Counted from the first letter of the stretch, positions 5,372-13,204 are shown. The stretch: DNA of 14,573 nt from DUZB01 sp964407525 (GCA_964407525.1 CAYOWC010000100.1:1-14573), one strand, 5' to 3'. Made by a program: numbers and translations. The notes: a model not told the origin generated them from the sequence alone.

Positions 5372-6355
5372 ATGGAAAAATTCAAGGTATATGTCAGCGA
5401 TTATGATTATCCTGACCTGGAAATCGAAAAGGGTATTTTGGAACCCATCGGCGCCCAGGTCATCGGCCTGCAATGTAACACCGGAGAAGGATTGGCGGAA
5501 CAGGCGGCGGACGCCGACGTCATATTACAACAATATGCTCAAATAGGGCGGGATACAATCAGCAAGTTGAAAAAATGTAAGGCAATCTGTCGCTACGGGA
5601 TTGGCCTGGACATTATCGATCTGGAAGCCGCCCATGAGCACGGTATCCTGGTGACCAATGTCCCGGATTACTGTATAGACGAGGTGGCCGAACACGCCAT
5701 CACCCTGTCGTTTATGCTCCTGAGGCGGATACCCATGTACGACCATGCTACCCATGAAGGGAAGTGGCATTGGAAGGAATCCGGAGCCCCCCTGTTCCAG
5801 TTTCGCAACCTGACCTGCGGTATCATCGGGTTTGGCCGTATCAGTCAGAACATGATACACAAGATAAAACCGTTCGGGTTTAAAATCCAAGTCTATGACC
5901 CCCATGTATCCTCAAGCTATATGCGAACCTTCGGCGTGTCAAAAGAGGACCTCGATACGGTTCTTAGCACATCCGATCTCGTGGCCGTTATGTGCCCTTA
6001 CAATGAAGAAACCCACCATTTGATCAACGACAAGACCTTGAGAATGATGAAACAGAGCGCAGTTTTGATCAACTGTTCCCGTGCCAAAGTGGTAGACAAC
6101 GATTCATTATACAAAGCGCTCCGCCAAGGATGGATTGCCTCCGCCGGACTGGATGACGTTGAAGAAGAGCCGGCCAAACTGGCCGCATGGACCCCCACGG
6201 GCAATCCCTTATTTTCCCTCCAGAACTGTATCATTACACCCCACGTGGCCTATATCTCGGAGAACGCCCTCATCGAATGCAGACGGGTCGCCGCTGAAAA
6301 CGCAAAGGCGGTCCTGTTGGGACAGACACCACCAAATATCTGCGAACCCGCTTAA
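5372..6355 (+). CDS. D-isomer-specific 2-hydroxyacid dehydrogenase
   Basis: A 327-residue NAD(P)-dependent dehydrogenase of the phosphoglycerate/glyoxylate reductase superfamily, interconverting a D-2-hydroxyacid and its 2-keto acid in the cytoplasm. The substrate domain frames a Rossmann domain with GIIGFGRISQ (150-159) and the acidic D177 in VYDP. The catalytic set is R237 (NCSRAKVVD), the Glu of DDVEEEP (266) and H291 (ITPHVAY). The frame is open back to an ATG at 5192 with a fair AAGGA, giving 60 more residues. I prefer 5372 because MEKFKVYVSDYDYP is the family's normal N-terminus, the extra part is AT-rich and unlike any domain, and a promoter with palindrome lies inside it. The true substrate is unknown; its neighbours suggest sugar-acid breakdown. 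Confidence 0.88.
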   Translation: MEKFKVYVSDYDYPDLEIEKGILEPIGAQVIGLQCNTGEGLAEQAADADVILQQYAQIGRDTISKLKKCKAICRYGIGLDIIDLEAAHEHGILVTNVPDYCIDEVAEHAITLSFMLLRRIPMYDHATHEGKWHWKESGAPLFQFRNLTCGIIGFGRISQNMIHKIKPFGFKIQVYDPHVSSSYMRTFGVSKEDLDTVLSTSDLVAVMCPYNEETHHLINDKTLRMMKQSAVLINCSRAKVVDNDSLYKALRQGWIASAGLDDVEEEPAKLAAWTPTGNPLFSLQNCIITPHVAYISENALIECRRVAAENAKAVLLGQTPPNICEPA

Positions 6356-6356
6356 T

Positions 6357-6551
6357 TGTGGTGGGGTTCTGGTCAATCCGGGTGATTTTATTGTGGCTGA
6401 TGAAATCGGCGTTACCGTGGTTCCCCTTGAAAAGGCGGAGGAGATGATCAAGCTGGCCGGTGAACAGGCTGAGCGGGAGCAGAAGACCCGTGAATGGGTT
6501 GCCCAGGGTAAAACTATTGAGGATTTGTTGAACGAATTCGGAAGGATCTGA
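6357..6551 (+). pseudogene. C-terminal remnant of an RraA-like aldolase gene
   Basis: The frame directly after the dehydrogenase stop reads CGGVLVNPGDFIVADEIGVT, then VVPLEKAEEMIKLAG and EWVAQGKTIEDLLNEFGRI. This is the C-terminal third of the RraA-like family (4-hydroxy-4-methyl-2-oxoglutarate aldolase / 'RraA regulator' fold). Full members are roughly 200-230 residues; only about 64 remain. The active-site region (G-x-x-x-D and R-x-x D-x-x) is missing. No start codon with a ribosome binding site opens this part; the frame merely runs on from sequence overlapping the dehydrogenase gene in another phase. The junction lies within a few bases of the dehydrogenase stop, so a deletion appears to have removed the rest. 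Homology is clear; loss of function is inferred. Confidence 0.72.
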
Positions 6552-6582
6552 TCAAAGAAGAAACTTCTTAAAGAAGGTCTCG

Positions 6583-6606
6583 CGCAAAGACGCAAAGACG
6601 CAAAGA
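6583..6606. repeat. Tandem 8-mer repeat, three copies
   Basis: CGCAAAGA occurs three times without a gap, followed by a fading partial copy. Such CGCAAAG tandem units recur between genes in many environmental bacterial genomes (recollection). Nothing suggests a coding role. Confidence 0.85.
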
Positions 6607-6718
6607 ACGATAGGTTTCGGGTTTGAAAAATCCAGTTCCCAATTGAATTTCACACAGGGAATGAAACCAGCAATCCAAACCTTGTCGAAGATCCCGTCTG
6701 AAACGAAGCTAAAGCGGG

Positions 6719-6770
6719 GAACCTCTGAACCTTTGAACCTTGAACCATGAACCCCTGAACCCCTGAACCC
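6719..6770. repeat. Degenerate GAACCnnn tandem repeat, about seven copies
   Basis: Seven successive units begin GAACC: GAACCTCT, GAACCTTT, GAACCTT, GAACCAT, GAACCCCT twice and GAACCC. Units are 7-8 bases long. It ends 26 bases before the dgoK start, so it lies in the dgoK leader if transcription comes from upstream. Confidence 0.85.
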
Positions 6771-6795
6771 AAATGTTTCACATGAGGAAAAGAAG

Positions 6796-7743
6796 ATGAA
6801 AACAGCATTGATTGCGCTGGATTGGGGCATTACGTCACTTCGCGCCTATCGCCTGGACAAACATGGTGAGGTGAAGGAAGACAAGAGCGAGGCTTCCGGA
6901 ATCCTCCAAATCCCGGAAGGGGCGTTCGAACGGACATTGGATCGGTTTTTAGCGCCTTGGTCGAACCAGGGGCAGGATACGCCTGTTATTGCCTCGGGGA
7001 TGATCACCAGCAAACAAGGCTGGATTGAAACCGATTATCTTGAATGCCCGACCGGCCTGCCGCAGCTCTCTGAATTCCTGATAACCCACACCACCCGGTC
7101 CGGATGGAATATCCATTTCGTGCCTGGAATCAGTTTTGAAGGGCCTGGTGGCATCCCCGACGTGATGCGAGGGGAAGAAACCCAGATCTTCGGGGCCTTA
7201 GACTCTGGAGACCGAAGACGCGTCATGATCCTACCGGGAACCCACAGCAAGTGGATTGAAACCGGTGACGAGACCCTTGAACGGTTTGCCACCTTCATGA
7301 CCGGAGAAATATACGCCGCGGTGAAGGACCACACCATATTGGGGAAACTGGCCGAAAAGGGCAAAACGGACACGAAGGCCTTTCTTCAAGGCGCCGAATA
7401 CGGCCTGACTATCATGGAAAATACCGGTGGGCTATTGCATAAACTATTCAGTGCCCGAAGCCTTGCTCTATTTGACCGTCTTGCCGGCGGCAGCGTAGAA
7501 TCTTATTTGTCCGGCCTCTTAATCGGGGCTGAGATCGCCGAAGGGTTGAAATGGGTACAGCGCCGATCCGATCTTGATTCTTTTACCCTTGTCGGGGATA
7601 CCACTCTCACGGGGCTCTACGAAAAGGCTCTTGGCTGCGCAGGAATAGGAACGCACCAGGCCAACGCCGACTGCGCAGCGGTTGGCCTATACCGGATTGC
7701 ACGGACCGCAGGGTTGATTCAGGGGAACCATGAACAAATTTGA
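6796..7743 (+). CDS. dgoK: 2-dehydro-3-deoxygalactonokinase
   Basis: A 315-residue sugar-acid kinase that phosphorylates 2-dehydro-3-deoxy-D-galactonate at C6 using ATP (De Ley-Doudoroff pathway, cytoplasm). DgoK-family blocks appear in order: the nucleotide phosphate loop LDWGITSLRAYRL (8-20), MRGEETQIFGAL (124-135), LPGTHSKWI (146-154), the FMTGEIYAAVKDHTILG stretch (167-183) and SYLSGLLIGAEIAEG (236-250). The loop has Ile where relatives usually have Thr (DWGTT), a mild oddity. The ATG at 6796 follows GAGGA (6784-6788) with seven bases of spacing. The last 14 bases overlap the aldolase gene, so the two are one translational unit. Length matches the family. Specificity for the galacto rather than gluco epimer is inferred from family and partner. 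Confidence 0.92.
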   Translation: MKTALIALDWGITSLRAYRLDKHGEVKEDKSEASGILQIPEGAFERTLDRFLAPWSNQGQDTPVIASGMITSKQGWIETDYLECPTGLPQLSEFLITHTTRSGWNIHFVPGISFEGPGGIPDVMRGEETQIFGALDSGDRRRVMILPGTHSKWIETGDETLERFATFMTGEIYAAVKDHTILGKLAEKGKTDTKAFLQGAEYGLTIMENTGGLLHKLFSARSLALFDRLAGGSVESYLSGLLIGAEIAEGLKWVQRRSDLDSFTLVGDTTLTGLYEKALGCAGIGTHQANADCAAVGLYRIARTAGLIQGNHEQI

Positions 7744-8365
7744 TGAATGGGTTGGTCGGCTGCCGCTCATTGCCATTTTGCGGGGTGTTCAACCAAGGGA
7801 GGTGGAAGCGGTGGGTGACGCTCTGGTGGGGGCGGGCTTCGGCATGATCGAGGTCCCCATGAATTCCCCGGAACCTTTTGAAAGCATCGAAATTCTATCC
7901 AGAAAATTCGCCCCGGACATGATCATCGGAGCCGGAACCGTTTTCACAACAACACAGATCGACCAGGTACAACAGGCGGGAGGCAACCTCATTGTAATGC
8001 CCCACGGGGATCTCGAACTCGTTTCGTACGCCAAGAAGCTCGGTTTGACCTGCATCCCCGGTGCATCAACGCCCACGGAGGCCTTCTCTGTTTTAAATGC
8101 CGGGGCTGATGGGGTAAAAATATTTCCTGCCGAAGCCATACCCCCAAAGGTCCTGAAGGCCTGGCGGGCCGTCATGCCGACAGAGACTTACAGGCTGTTT
8201 CCTGTAGGGGGCATCTCTCCCGAGACACTGGGAGGATATCTGAAGGCCGGGGCCACCGGCTTTGGTTTGGGCTCTGCACTTTACCGACCGGGCGCCTCTC
8301 CCGAAGAAACAAGGGCTGCGGCTGAGGCATTCATTAGAGCCTACCGAAAAGAGCAACTGGTATAG
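7730..8365 (+). CDS. dgoA: 2-dehydro-3-deoxy-6-phosphogalactonate aldolase
   Basis: A 211-residue class I aldolase of the KDPG/KDPGal family that splits 2-dehydro-3-deoxy-6-phosphogalactonate into pyruvate and D-glyceraldehyde 3-phosphate. The (beta/alpha)8 landmarks are LIAILRGV (13-20), the catalytic-base Glu in EVPMNSPEP (E41), GAGTVF (68-73), IPGASTPTEA (109-118), the Schiff-base lysine K130 in GVKIFPAE, and FPVGGIS (157-163). EVP-NSPEP is the form typical of the galactonate enzyme, whereas KDPG aldolase usually has an E-T-R-T-P-like motif, which supports DgoA. It has no fused galactonate dehydratase domain. Its ATG lies inside the end of dgoK behind AGGGGAA. It closes the dgoK-dgoA pair; a promoter for the next gene follows at once. 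Confidence 0.92.
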   Translation: MNKFDEWVGRLPLIAILRGVQPREVEAVGDALVGAGFGMIEVPMNSPEPFESIEILSRKFAPDMIIGAGTVFTTTQIDQVQQAGGNLIVMPHGDLELVSYAKKLGLTCIPGASTPTEAFSVLNAGADGVKIFPAEAIPPKVLKAWRAVMPTETYRLFPVGGISPETLGGYLKAGATGFGLGSALYRPGASPEETRAAAEAFIRAYRKEQLV

Positions 8366-8372
8366 CAGATAT

Positions 8373-8401
8373 TTGACTTCTACCCGCAGAGCTACTATAT
8401 T
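8373..8401 (+). promoter_or_regulatory. Sigma-70-type promoter for gntR-MDR
   Basis: TTGACT (8373-8378) and TATATT (8396-8401) are separated by 17 bases, each one mismatch from consensus. Transcription would begin near 8408, leaving a leader of about 110 bases before the regulator gene. The 8366-8517 gap holds no other clear signal; no obvious GntR palindrome was found in it. Confidence 0.65.
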
Positions 8402-8517
8402 CGGAAATGTGCAGACAATACTGTGATTTTTCTTGGTATGGGTTTCATTCATTCTTTGGCCGAATCAACAGTTAACCATCCACATTATTCATCTGAACAA
8501 TAAAACAGGAACCATCC

Positions 8518-9228
8518 ATGGGCGTCAAAAGCATAGAGAGACCCTTATCCATTTCTGAATTGGCAACAAACCGTTTGCGAGAGACCATTATCAACGGCGA
8601 TTTAAAGCTGGGAGAAGCTATTTCCGAAGTTGGCCTGGCAAAAAGTTTAAATGTCAGCAAAACGCCGGTACGACACGCCCTGGCCCAAATGAAAACTGAA
8701 GGTCTGGTCACGATCATTCCCCAGAAAGGCACCTATGTTTTCACCCTGAGCACATCGGATTTAAAGGAATTCTGCGAACACCGTCTGATTCTGGAGACCA
8801 ACGCCATGAGGCTTTCCTACGAGCGAAACAGACTGAGATTTTGCAGTTCTCTGGCATCTTGTGCCGGCAAAATGGGCCAACACCTGGAAAACGGGAAAGG
8901 TCTTGAGTATCTTCGGGCTGACATTCAATTCCATGACATCATCGTGAAGTTTGCCGACAATCGTTATCTGACTGAAAGCTACAAACTCATTGCCGCCAAG
9001 GCAGGGGCCCTGCGGACCCACCTTGCCGCCAGGCCCCTGCAGACCGAAAAATCCCTTCAAGAGCACCTGCAGATCGTGGATGCTTTGGAAAAAGGGGAAC
9101 CGGAGGCAGCCATTGAGGTCCTGAACCAGCATATCAGCCGTTATGCCCGGAGCTACGAAGAGGACAGCGACGACATCGCAGCCATTGACCGGAAAAATCT
9201 TATCCAAAAGCTGATCAAAGAACCATGA
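8518..9228 (+). CDS. GntR-family regulator, FCD (FadR) subfamily
   Basis: A 236-residue transcription factor. Residues about 10-75 form the winged helix-turn-helix: ISELATNRLRETIINGDLK, then ISEVGLAKSLNVSKTPVRHA and the wing VTIIPQKGTYV. Residues about 83-215 form the all-helical FCD effector domain. Its metal-binding positions D135 and H139 (DIQFH), H183 and H205 are all present, so it probably binds a small carboxylate through a metal ion. Proteins of this type usually repress sugar-acid or organic-acid genes and release DNA when the acid is present. Lying between dgoKA and the MDR gene, it may control this cluster. ATG 8518 has AGGAA upstream. Effector and operator are not known; the palindrome at 5268-5282 is a candidate. 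Confidence 0.9.
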   Translation: MGVKSIERPLSISELATNRLRETIINGDLKLGEAISEVGLAKSLNVSKTPVRHALAQMKTEGLVTIIPQKGTYVFTLSTSDLKEFCEHRLILETNAMRLSYERNRLRFCSSLASCAGKMGQHLENGKGLEYLRADIQFHDIIVKFADNRYLTESYKLIAAKAGALRTHLAARPLQTEKSLQEHLQIVDALEKGEPEAAIEVLNQHISRYARSYEEDSDDIAAIDRKNLIQKLIKEP

Positions 9229-9244
9229 GAAAGGAGAGGGTTAG

Positions 9245-10222
9245 ATGAAAGCACTTGTTCTCGACAAACCGGGAAAGCCGGATACATTGAGAATCACGGA
9301 TATGCCTGTGCCTGAACCGGGCCCGGGGGAAATTCGTGTAAAAGTAAAGGCCGTGGGTCTAAACCCTGTTGACTACAAGGTAGCAGAGTCGGGTGTGCCC
9401 GGATGGGAATACCCCTTCATTCTGGGTTTGGATGTGGCCGGGACCATTGAATCCCTTGGAGAAGCCGTTGAGGGTTGGAAGATTGGCGATGACGTGTTCT
9501 ATCATGGCAATCTTTCAAGGCCTGGTGGATATGCAGAATACGCCATTGCCCCTGCCCATATACTGGGTGCAAAACCTGAGGGGGTTTCATTTTCCGAAGC
9601 TGCTGCAATCCCTTGCGCCGGATTTACAGCCTATCAGATCCTGTCCCGAAAAATTCCCGTTAAACCCGAACATAAAATCTTGATCCACGCAGCGGCAGGG
9701 GGTGTCGGAGGGTTTGCCGTCCAGATTGCCCGGAACATGGGCCTTGAAATCATGGCCACCTGCAGTAAAAGAAATTTTGACCATGTTCAGGAATTGGGAG
9801 CGCATCACCTTATCGATTACAACACTGAAAATATTACCCGGAGGGTGCTCGACATTACAGGCGGTCGTGGGGCTGATATTGCCATCAATACAGTGGACCC
9901 TGAAACAGCAACAGCGGACATGGAACGGCTCGCATTTGGAGGACATCTTGCCTGTGTTGTGGGCCTTCCAGATTTCTCCGTCATCGAACCGTTTACCAAA
10001 GCCTTGTCCATCCACGAAAGCGCTTTGGGCGGCGCCCATCTTTCCGGCGATCGGAAATCCCAGGAAGATTTGGGCGCCATGGCGAAAGAACTCATGACAT
10101 GGGTTCAGGATGATAAAATCTCTCCGATGCTTTCAGAAACCATATCAATGGGGGATATTCCGGAAGCACTCACGCGTCTGGCTAACCGCCATGTGAGCGG
10201 GAAAATTGTCGCCGAGCTTTAG
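9245..10222 (+). CDS. Zinc-independent MDR oxidoreductase (quinone-reductase-like)
   Basis: A 325-residue medium-chain dehydrogenase/reductase. The N-terminal catalytic domain has VKVKAVGLNPVDYKV and FILGLDVAGTIESLG, without the zinc-binding GHE motif or the structural cysteine cluster, so it is of the quinone oxidoreductase (Zn-free) branch. The Rossmann domain carries IHAAAGGVGGFAVQIA (147-162), the dinucleotide loop typical of NADPH users. It ends VSGKIVAEL, the usual C-terminus. ATG 9245 follows AGGAGAGGG at ideal spacing, 16 bases after the regulator stop, so it is co-transcribed with gntR. It probably reduces an enone, quinone or aldehyde; which one is not visible. MDR members are often loosely annotated as 'alcohol dehydrogenase'. 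Confidence 0.88.
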   Translation: MKALVLDKPGKPDTLRITDMPVPEPGPGEIRVKVKAVGLNPVDYKVAESGVPGWEYPFILGLDVAGTIESLGEAVEGWKIGDDVFYHGNLSRPGGYAEYAIAPAHILGAKPEGVSFSEAAAIPCAGFTAYQILSRKIPVKPEHKILIHAAAGGVGGFAVQIARNMGLEIMATCSKRNFDHVQELGAHHLIDYNTENITRRVLDITGGRGADIAINTVDPETATADMERLAFGGHLACVVGLPDFSVIEPFTKALSIHESALGGAHLSGDRKSQEDLGAMAKELMTWVQDDKISPMLSETISMGDIPEALTRLANRHVSGKIVAEL

Positions 10223-10275
10223 GCCCAAAATTATCGGTTAAAGCAGTACTTTGGACAGTTCACCAAATAGCACTC

Positions 10276-10302
10276 TTCGTGTCCTTCGTGCTCTTGGTGG
10301 TG
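10276..10302. repeat. Degenerate tandem 9-mer, three copies
   Basis: TTCGTGTCC, TTCGTGCTC and TTGGTGGTG follow each other without gaps. The CTTCGTG-type nonamer is, from recollection, a common intergenic repeat in environmental genomes. It lies after the MDR stop, before the convergent terminator. Confidence 0.7.
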
Positions 10303-10366
10303 AAATCCCGCCTTGGAATATCTGAAGAGTTTCCTCATTCTTCTTCCAATAATTAGGAAATCAGAA

Positions 10367-10403
10367 ACGGCCGGGGTCTATTTGATTAAAATTCCCCGGC
10401 CGT
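10367..10403 (-). terminator. Hairpin terminator between convergent units
   Basis: ACGGCCGGGG (10367-10376) and CCCCGGCCGT (10394-10403) form a perfect 10-bp stem with a 17-base loop. It lies about 25 bases after the stop of the minus-strand dehydratase gene, and on that strand the stem is followed by a TTTC/ATTT stretch, a weak T tract. On the plus strand it could also block readthrough from the MDR gene. Confidence 0.6.
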
Positions 10404-10428
10404 CTCTCTTCGGATCAGTTCCAGACAA

Positions 10429-11898
10429 CTACCCCTTTTTGGCACCGCCTTCTTTTCCAGGAATTCCCAGAAGATTCTTGGCAAGCTTGACCTTGTTGAG
10501 CAAATCCCCTTCACGGAAGATCATCACCCTTTGAGCCTGCGGGGAACCTGCCCCATGCATGGATTCCACCAGTGCGGTACCCCCGGTCATGGCCTCGATC
10601 AGGCGGGCGATCTTGATGCGGTGTTCGGAAGGAATTCCATCCACCCCCGAAAAATACTTTTTCACAAGGTGACCGATCTCTTCACTTTCCAGGTCGTACT
10701 CGCTGGGAAGGGTGGCGATCAGGCCTCCCGCAAGGTCCAGGGCCAGCCGGGCGATTTCAAAATGAAACCGGGTGACATTATGTTTGCACACATTGGCCAA
10801 CATGGTATCTACCATATAGGCGCCCGATGCCGTGGGAGTCCCCTCAGCTGCGCAGGCGATGGAAGAGCTGTAAAGGGTCTCGGACAGGTGAATCATTTCC
10901 GTGACCTTGTCTTTCACATGGGAAGCCTTCGCGGTTCCCTGGATCTGGGCCAGATAGGTAACCGCCCCGGTTAACACATCCATGAGCCCGGTTTTGCAGG
11001 CCCCGTAATTGGCACGATGGTGGGCCGCAAACCGGTATACCAGGTCACTGGTAAAATCGGTTTGCCCATCCATGAACACCCTTTCATTAGGCACGAACAC
11101 ATCCTCGAAAACGATCAACGCTTCACCGCCCACGGCTCCGAAGGAGGGCTTGCCCACATCGATCCTTTCCAGATTATCCCGGCGGTCATCGTTGGCCTGG
11201 CGACCGAAGATCATGGTAATGCCCGGGGCATCTGCCGGAACGGCACAGACTACGGCATAATCTTTGGAACGCTCGTCCATGGCCGTGGTGGGCATAATCA
11301 GAATCTCGTGGGAATTCACCGCACCCGTCATATGTACTTTTGCCCCCCGAATCACGATCCCGTCATCTCTACGGTCCACCACATGCATATACTGGTCCGG
11401 GTCCACCTGATCTGCAGGTCCCTTAGACCGGTCACCCTTGGGATCGGTCATGGCCCCAACAACCATCAAATTTTCATCTTGAATATGGATCAGCCATTTC
11501 TTGAAGCGCTCCAAGTAATCGGTCCCGTGTTTCTTATCCATTTCGTAGGCCACGGAGTAGGTAGCGTTGATCCCGTCAAAGCCCACGCATCGTTGAAAGC
11601 AGGTCCCGGTCTTTTGACCCAATACCCGAAGAAGTTTGACCTTCTTGAGAAGATCTTCGATGTTTTGGCTAACATGGGTAAATCGGCTAATGGTCCTTCC
11701 AGTGAGGTGACTGGTTGCCGTAGCCAGGTCCTTATATTCTTCATCGCTTGCCAAGGCGTAGGTCATGGCTGCCGCCCGCACATGCGGGGCTGTGGCAGGG
11801 TGTTTGGTCACGTCATCAATCCTCTTTCCCTTGTAGTAGATCTTCGGGTTGAGGTCCTTCAGGCTGTCCATATATTCAGCGCCGTTTTTCAGTTTCAT
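10429..11898 (-). CDS. abfD: 4-hydroxybutyryl-CoA dehydratase-type flavoprotein
   Basis: A 489-residue member of the 4-hydroxyphenylacetate hydroxylase/acyl-CoA-dehydrogenase-like family. The characterised clostridial 4-hydroxybutyryl-CoA dehydratase holds its [4Fe-4S] cluster by C99, C103, H292 and C299; here the matching pattern is C100 and C104 (GTCFQRC) with H294 and C301 (H-RANYGA-C), and the catalytic Glu fits E259 (GGEA). Hydroxylases of the family lack these ligands, so a dehydratase/vinylacetyl-CoA isomerase is favoured. It would convert 4-hydroxybutyryl-CoA to crotonyl-CoA through a radical mechanism that oxygen destroys. ATG 11898 is chosen over an upstream frame extension (to 11970) because AAGGAG precedes it and MKLKNGAEYMDSL is the family N-terminus. 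The substrate may differ; no CoA transferase is adjacent. Confidence 0.85.
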   Translation of the reverse strand: MKLKNGAEYMDSLKDLNPKIYYKGKRIDDVTKHPATAPHVRAAAMTYALASDEEYKDLATATSHLTGRTISRFTHVSQNIEDLLKKVKLLRVLGQKTGTCFQRCVGFDGINATYSVAYEMDKKHGTDYLERFKKWLIHIQDENLMVVGAMTDPKGDRSKGPADQVDPDQYMHVVDRRDDGIVIRGAKVHMTGAVNSHEILIMPTTAMDERSKDYAVVCAVPADAPGITMIFGRQANDDRRDNLERIDVGKPSFGAVGGEALIVFEDVFVPNERVFMDGQTDFTSDLVYRFAAHHRANYGACKTGLMDVLTGAVTYLAQIQGTAKASHVKDKVTEMIHLSETLYSSSIACAAEGTPTASGAYMVDTMLANVCKHNVTRFHFEIARLALDLAGGLIATLPSEYDLESEEIGHLVKKYFSGVDGIPSEHRIKIARLIEAMTGGTALVESMHGAGSPQAQRVMIFREGDLLNKVKLAKNLLGIPGKEGGAKKG

Positions 11899-11961
11899 AG
11901 CTTCTCCTTCAAAAGTTAGAGCGAACATCCTCACTTCGTCATTCTGCGGTTCGCTTTTTCT

Positions 11962-11987
11962 CGTTCCCATGCTCCAGCGTGGGAACG
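11962..11987. repeat. Hairpin repeat CGTTCCCATGC/GCGTGGGAACG
   Basis: An 11-bp stem with one G-T pair and a TCCA loop, in the 142-base gap between the dehydratase and glcF-like genes. The GTTCCCA(C/T)GC...GCGTGGGAAC hairpin is a dispersed intergenic element in many bacteria (recollection). It has no T tract, so it is not a terminator, but it could stabilise or attenuate the operon transcript. The rest of the gap holds no gene. Confidence 0.65.
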
Positions 11988-12040
11988 CCTAAGTTTCTGC
12001 CTTGATCTGCCTGGCCTCTTTGCCCGGTCAGAAGCAGTTT

Positions 12041-13204
12041 TCACAATGCACTGGAAACTACCTCGCCCATGTCCATGATCTTGAGTTTTTTCCGCTCCGC
12101 CTTGGGAATGCTCTTCATGCCTTTCCTCAGATTATCTTTGCAGGCCGGACAACCGGAAACCAGGATCTCCGCGTCCACGGCAAAGGCATCCCGAACCCGT
12201 TCAGCGGCCATCTTGATGGCCAGGTCTGGGTTGCTTGCCTGCATCCCTCCTCCGCCACCGCAACACCGCGCATCCAATCGGTTTTTGGCCATCTCCACAT
12301 AGTCTATACCGGGAATGCTTCGAAGGATGTTCCTCGGTTCCTCCAGAATCTTGCAGGCCCTTCCCAGATCGCAGGGATCATGGTAGGTGATCTTTTTCGA
12401 AACCTCTCCCGTAAAACGGATACGACCGTCCCGGATCAGTTCATCCATATATTGGATCGAATGGAGTACCCGTATGCCCATGCCTTCCAGATCCGGATAA
12501 AGGGTTTTGAAGGTCTTATAGCAACCGGCACAGGGCGTCACCAGTTCGCGTGCTCCTGTTTTCTGCAACTTCTCCAGGAGTTTTTCGGCATGGGAATCAA
12601 ATTCCTCGGACCCCATCAAATATAGAGGAAAACCGCAACAGGTCTCTTTCATGGAGAGGGTCGTGTAATCAACCTCTGCTGCATCCATCGCTTTGAGAAA
12701 GGCCGGAACAATTTTCATGTCCATATAACTGGGAAGGCAACCCATGAAGAGAAGGGTTTCCGCCTTTTCCTTCAGAAGCCCTTTTTTTGCCTTTTCTCTG
12801 AGGGCCGGAGGATAAATATCGACCCTTTCTTCCCCTTCCGATCCAAAAACATTTCCCCGGTGACAAACGCTGTCCCTGACGCCGAGCAGATGCTTCGGTG
12901 CGAATCCCTCCTTGAAAAGGATTTTTCGGGTTGCCTGCACGATATCAGCGGCCTTCACATTGGAGGGGCATCCATCCATGCAGGCCTGACAAGTAGTGCA
13001 GGCATAAAAGACTTCTCCCACCTTTTCTGAAAGCTCAAAATTCCCTTCCAGAATCTCTTTAAGGATCATCATCTTCCCCCGGGTATTATAGGCGGGGCGG
13101 AGGGTAGATTCAAAAACAGGGCAGACTGCCCGGCAAAATCCGCATTCCGAGCAGTTCAGGATACGATCCACATACTCTTCAGGTAAGCTGATTCCTGTTG
13201 TCAT
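12041..13204 (-). CDS. glcF: GlcF-like Fe-S subunit of a 2-hydroxyacid oxidase
   Basis: A 387-residue Fe-S protein that accepts electrons from the FAD subunit and passes them on. Two ferredoxin-type sites are at C18-C21-C24-C28 and C69-C72-C75-C79 (CX2CX2CX3CP). Two CCG (heterodisulfide reductase-like) domains follow, with CCGFP (189-193), CAGC (225-228), DPCDLGR (276-282), CCGGGGG (314-320) and CPAC (352-355). No membrane segment is seen, so membrane contact would need another protein. The ATG at 13204 touches the upstream stop (TAAATG), with GGAGG in the end of the upstream gene, so the subunits are coupled. It could serve glycolate, D-lactate or D-2-hydroxyglutarate oxidation; the glcF name denotes family only. 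Confidence 0.9.
   Translation of the reverse strand: MTTGISLPEEYVDRILNCSECGFCRAVCPVFESTLRPAYNTRGKMMILKEILEGNFELSEKVGEVFYACTTCQACMDGCPSNVKAADIVQATRKILFKEGFAPKHLLGVRDSVCHRGNVFGSEGEERVDIYPPALREKAKKGLLKEKAETLLFMGCLPSYMDMKIVPAFLKAMDAAEVDYTTLSMKETCCGFPLYLMGSEEFDSHAEKLLEKLQKTGARELVTPCAGCYKTFKTLYPDLEGMGIRVLHSIQYMDELIRDGRIRFTGEVSKKITYHDPCDLGRACKILEEPRNILRSIPGIDYVEMAKNRLDARCCGGGGGMQASNPDLAIKMAAERVRDAFAVDAEILVSGCPACKDNLRKGMKSIPKAERKKLKIMDMGEVVSSAL

Noticed and set aside
6583..6770. CRISPR array
   Set aside because: Units are 7-8 bases in direct tandem with no spacers and no cas genes nearby.
11017..11919. 300-codon open frame on the plus strand opposite the dehydratase gene
   Set aside because: It is the antisense reading of a strongly conserved gene, has no ribosome site and resembles no protein family.
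11899..11970. 24-residue extension of the dehydratase upstream of 11898
   Set aside because: It would run through the hairpin repeat; the strong AAGGAG and family N-terminus support 11898.
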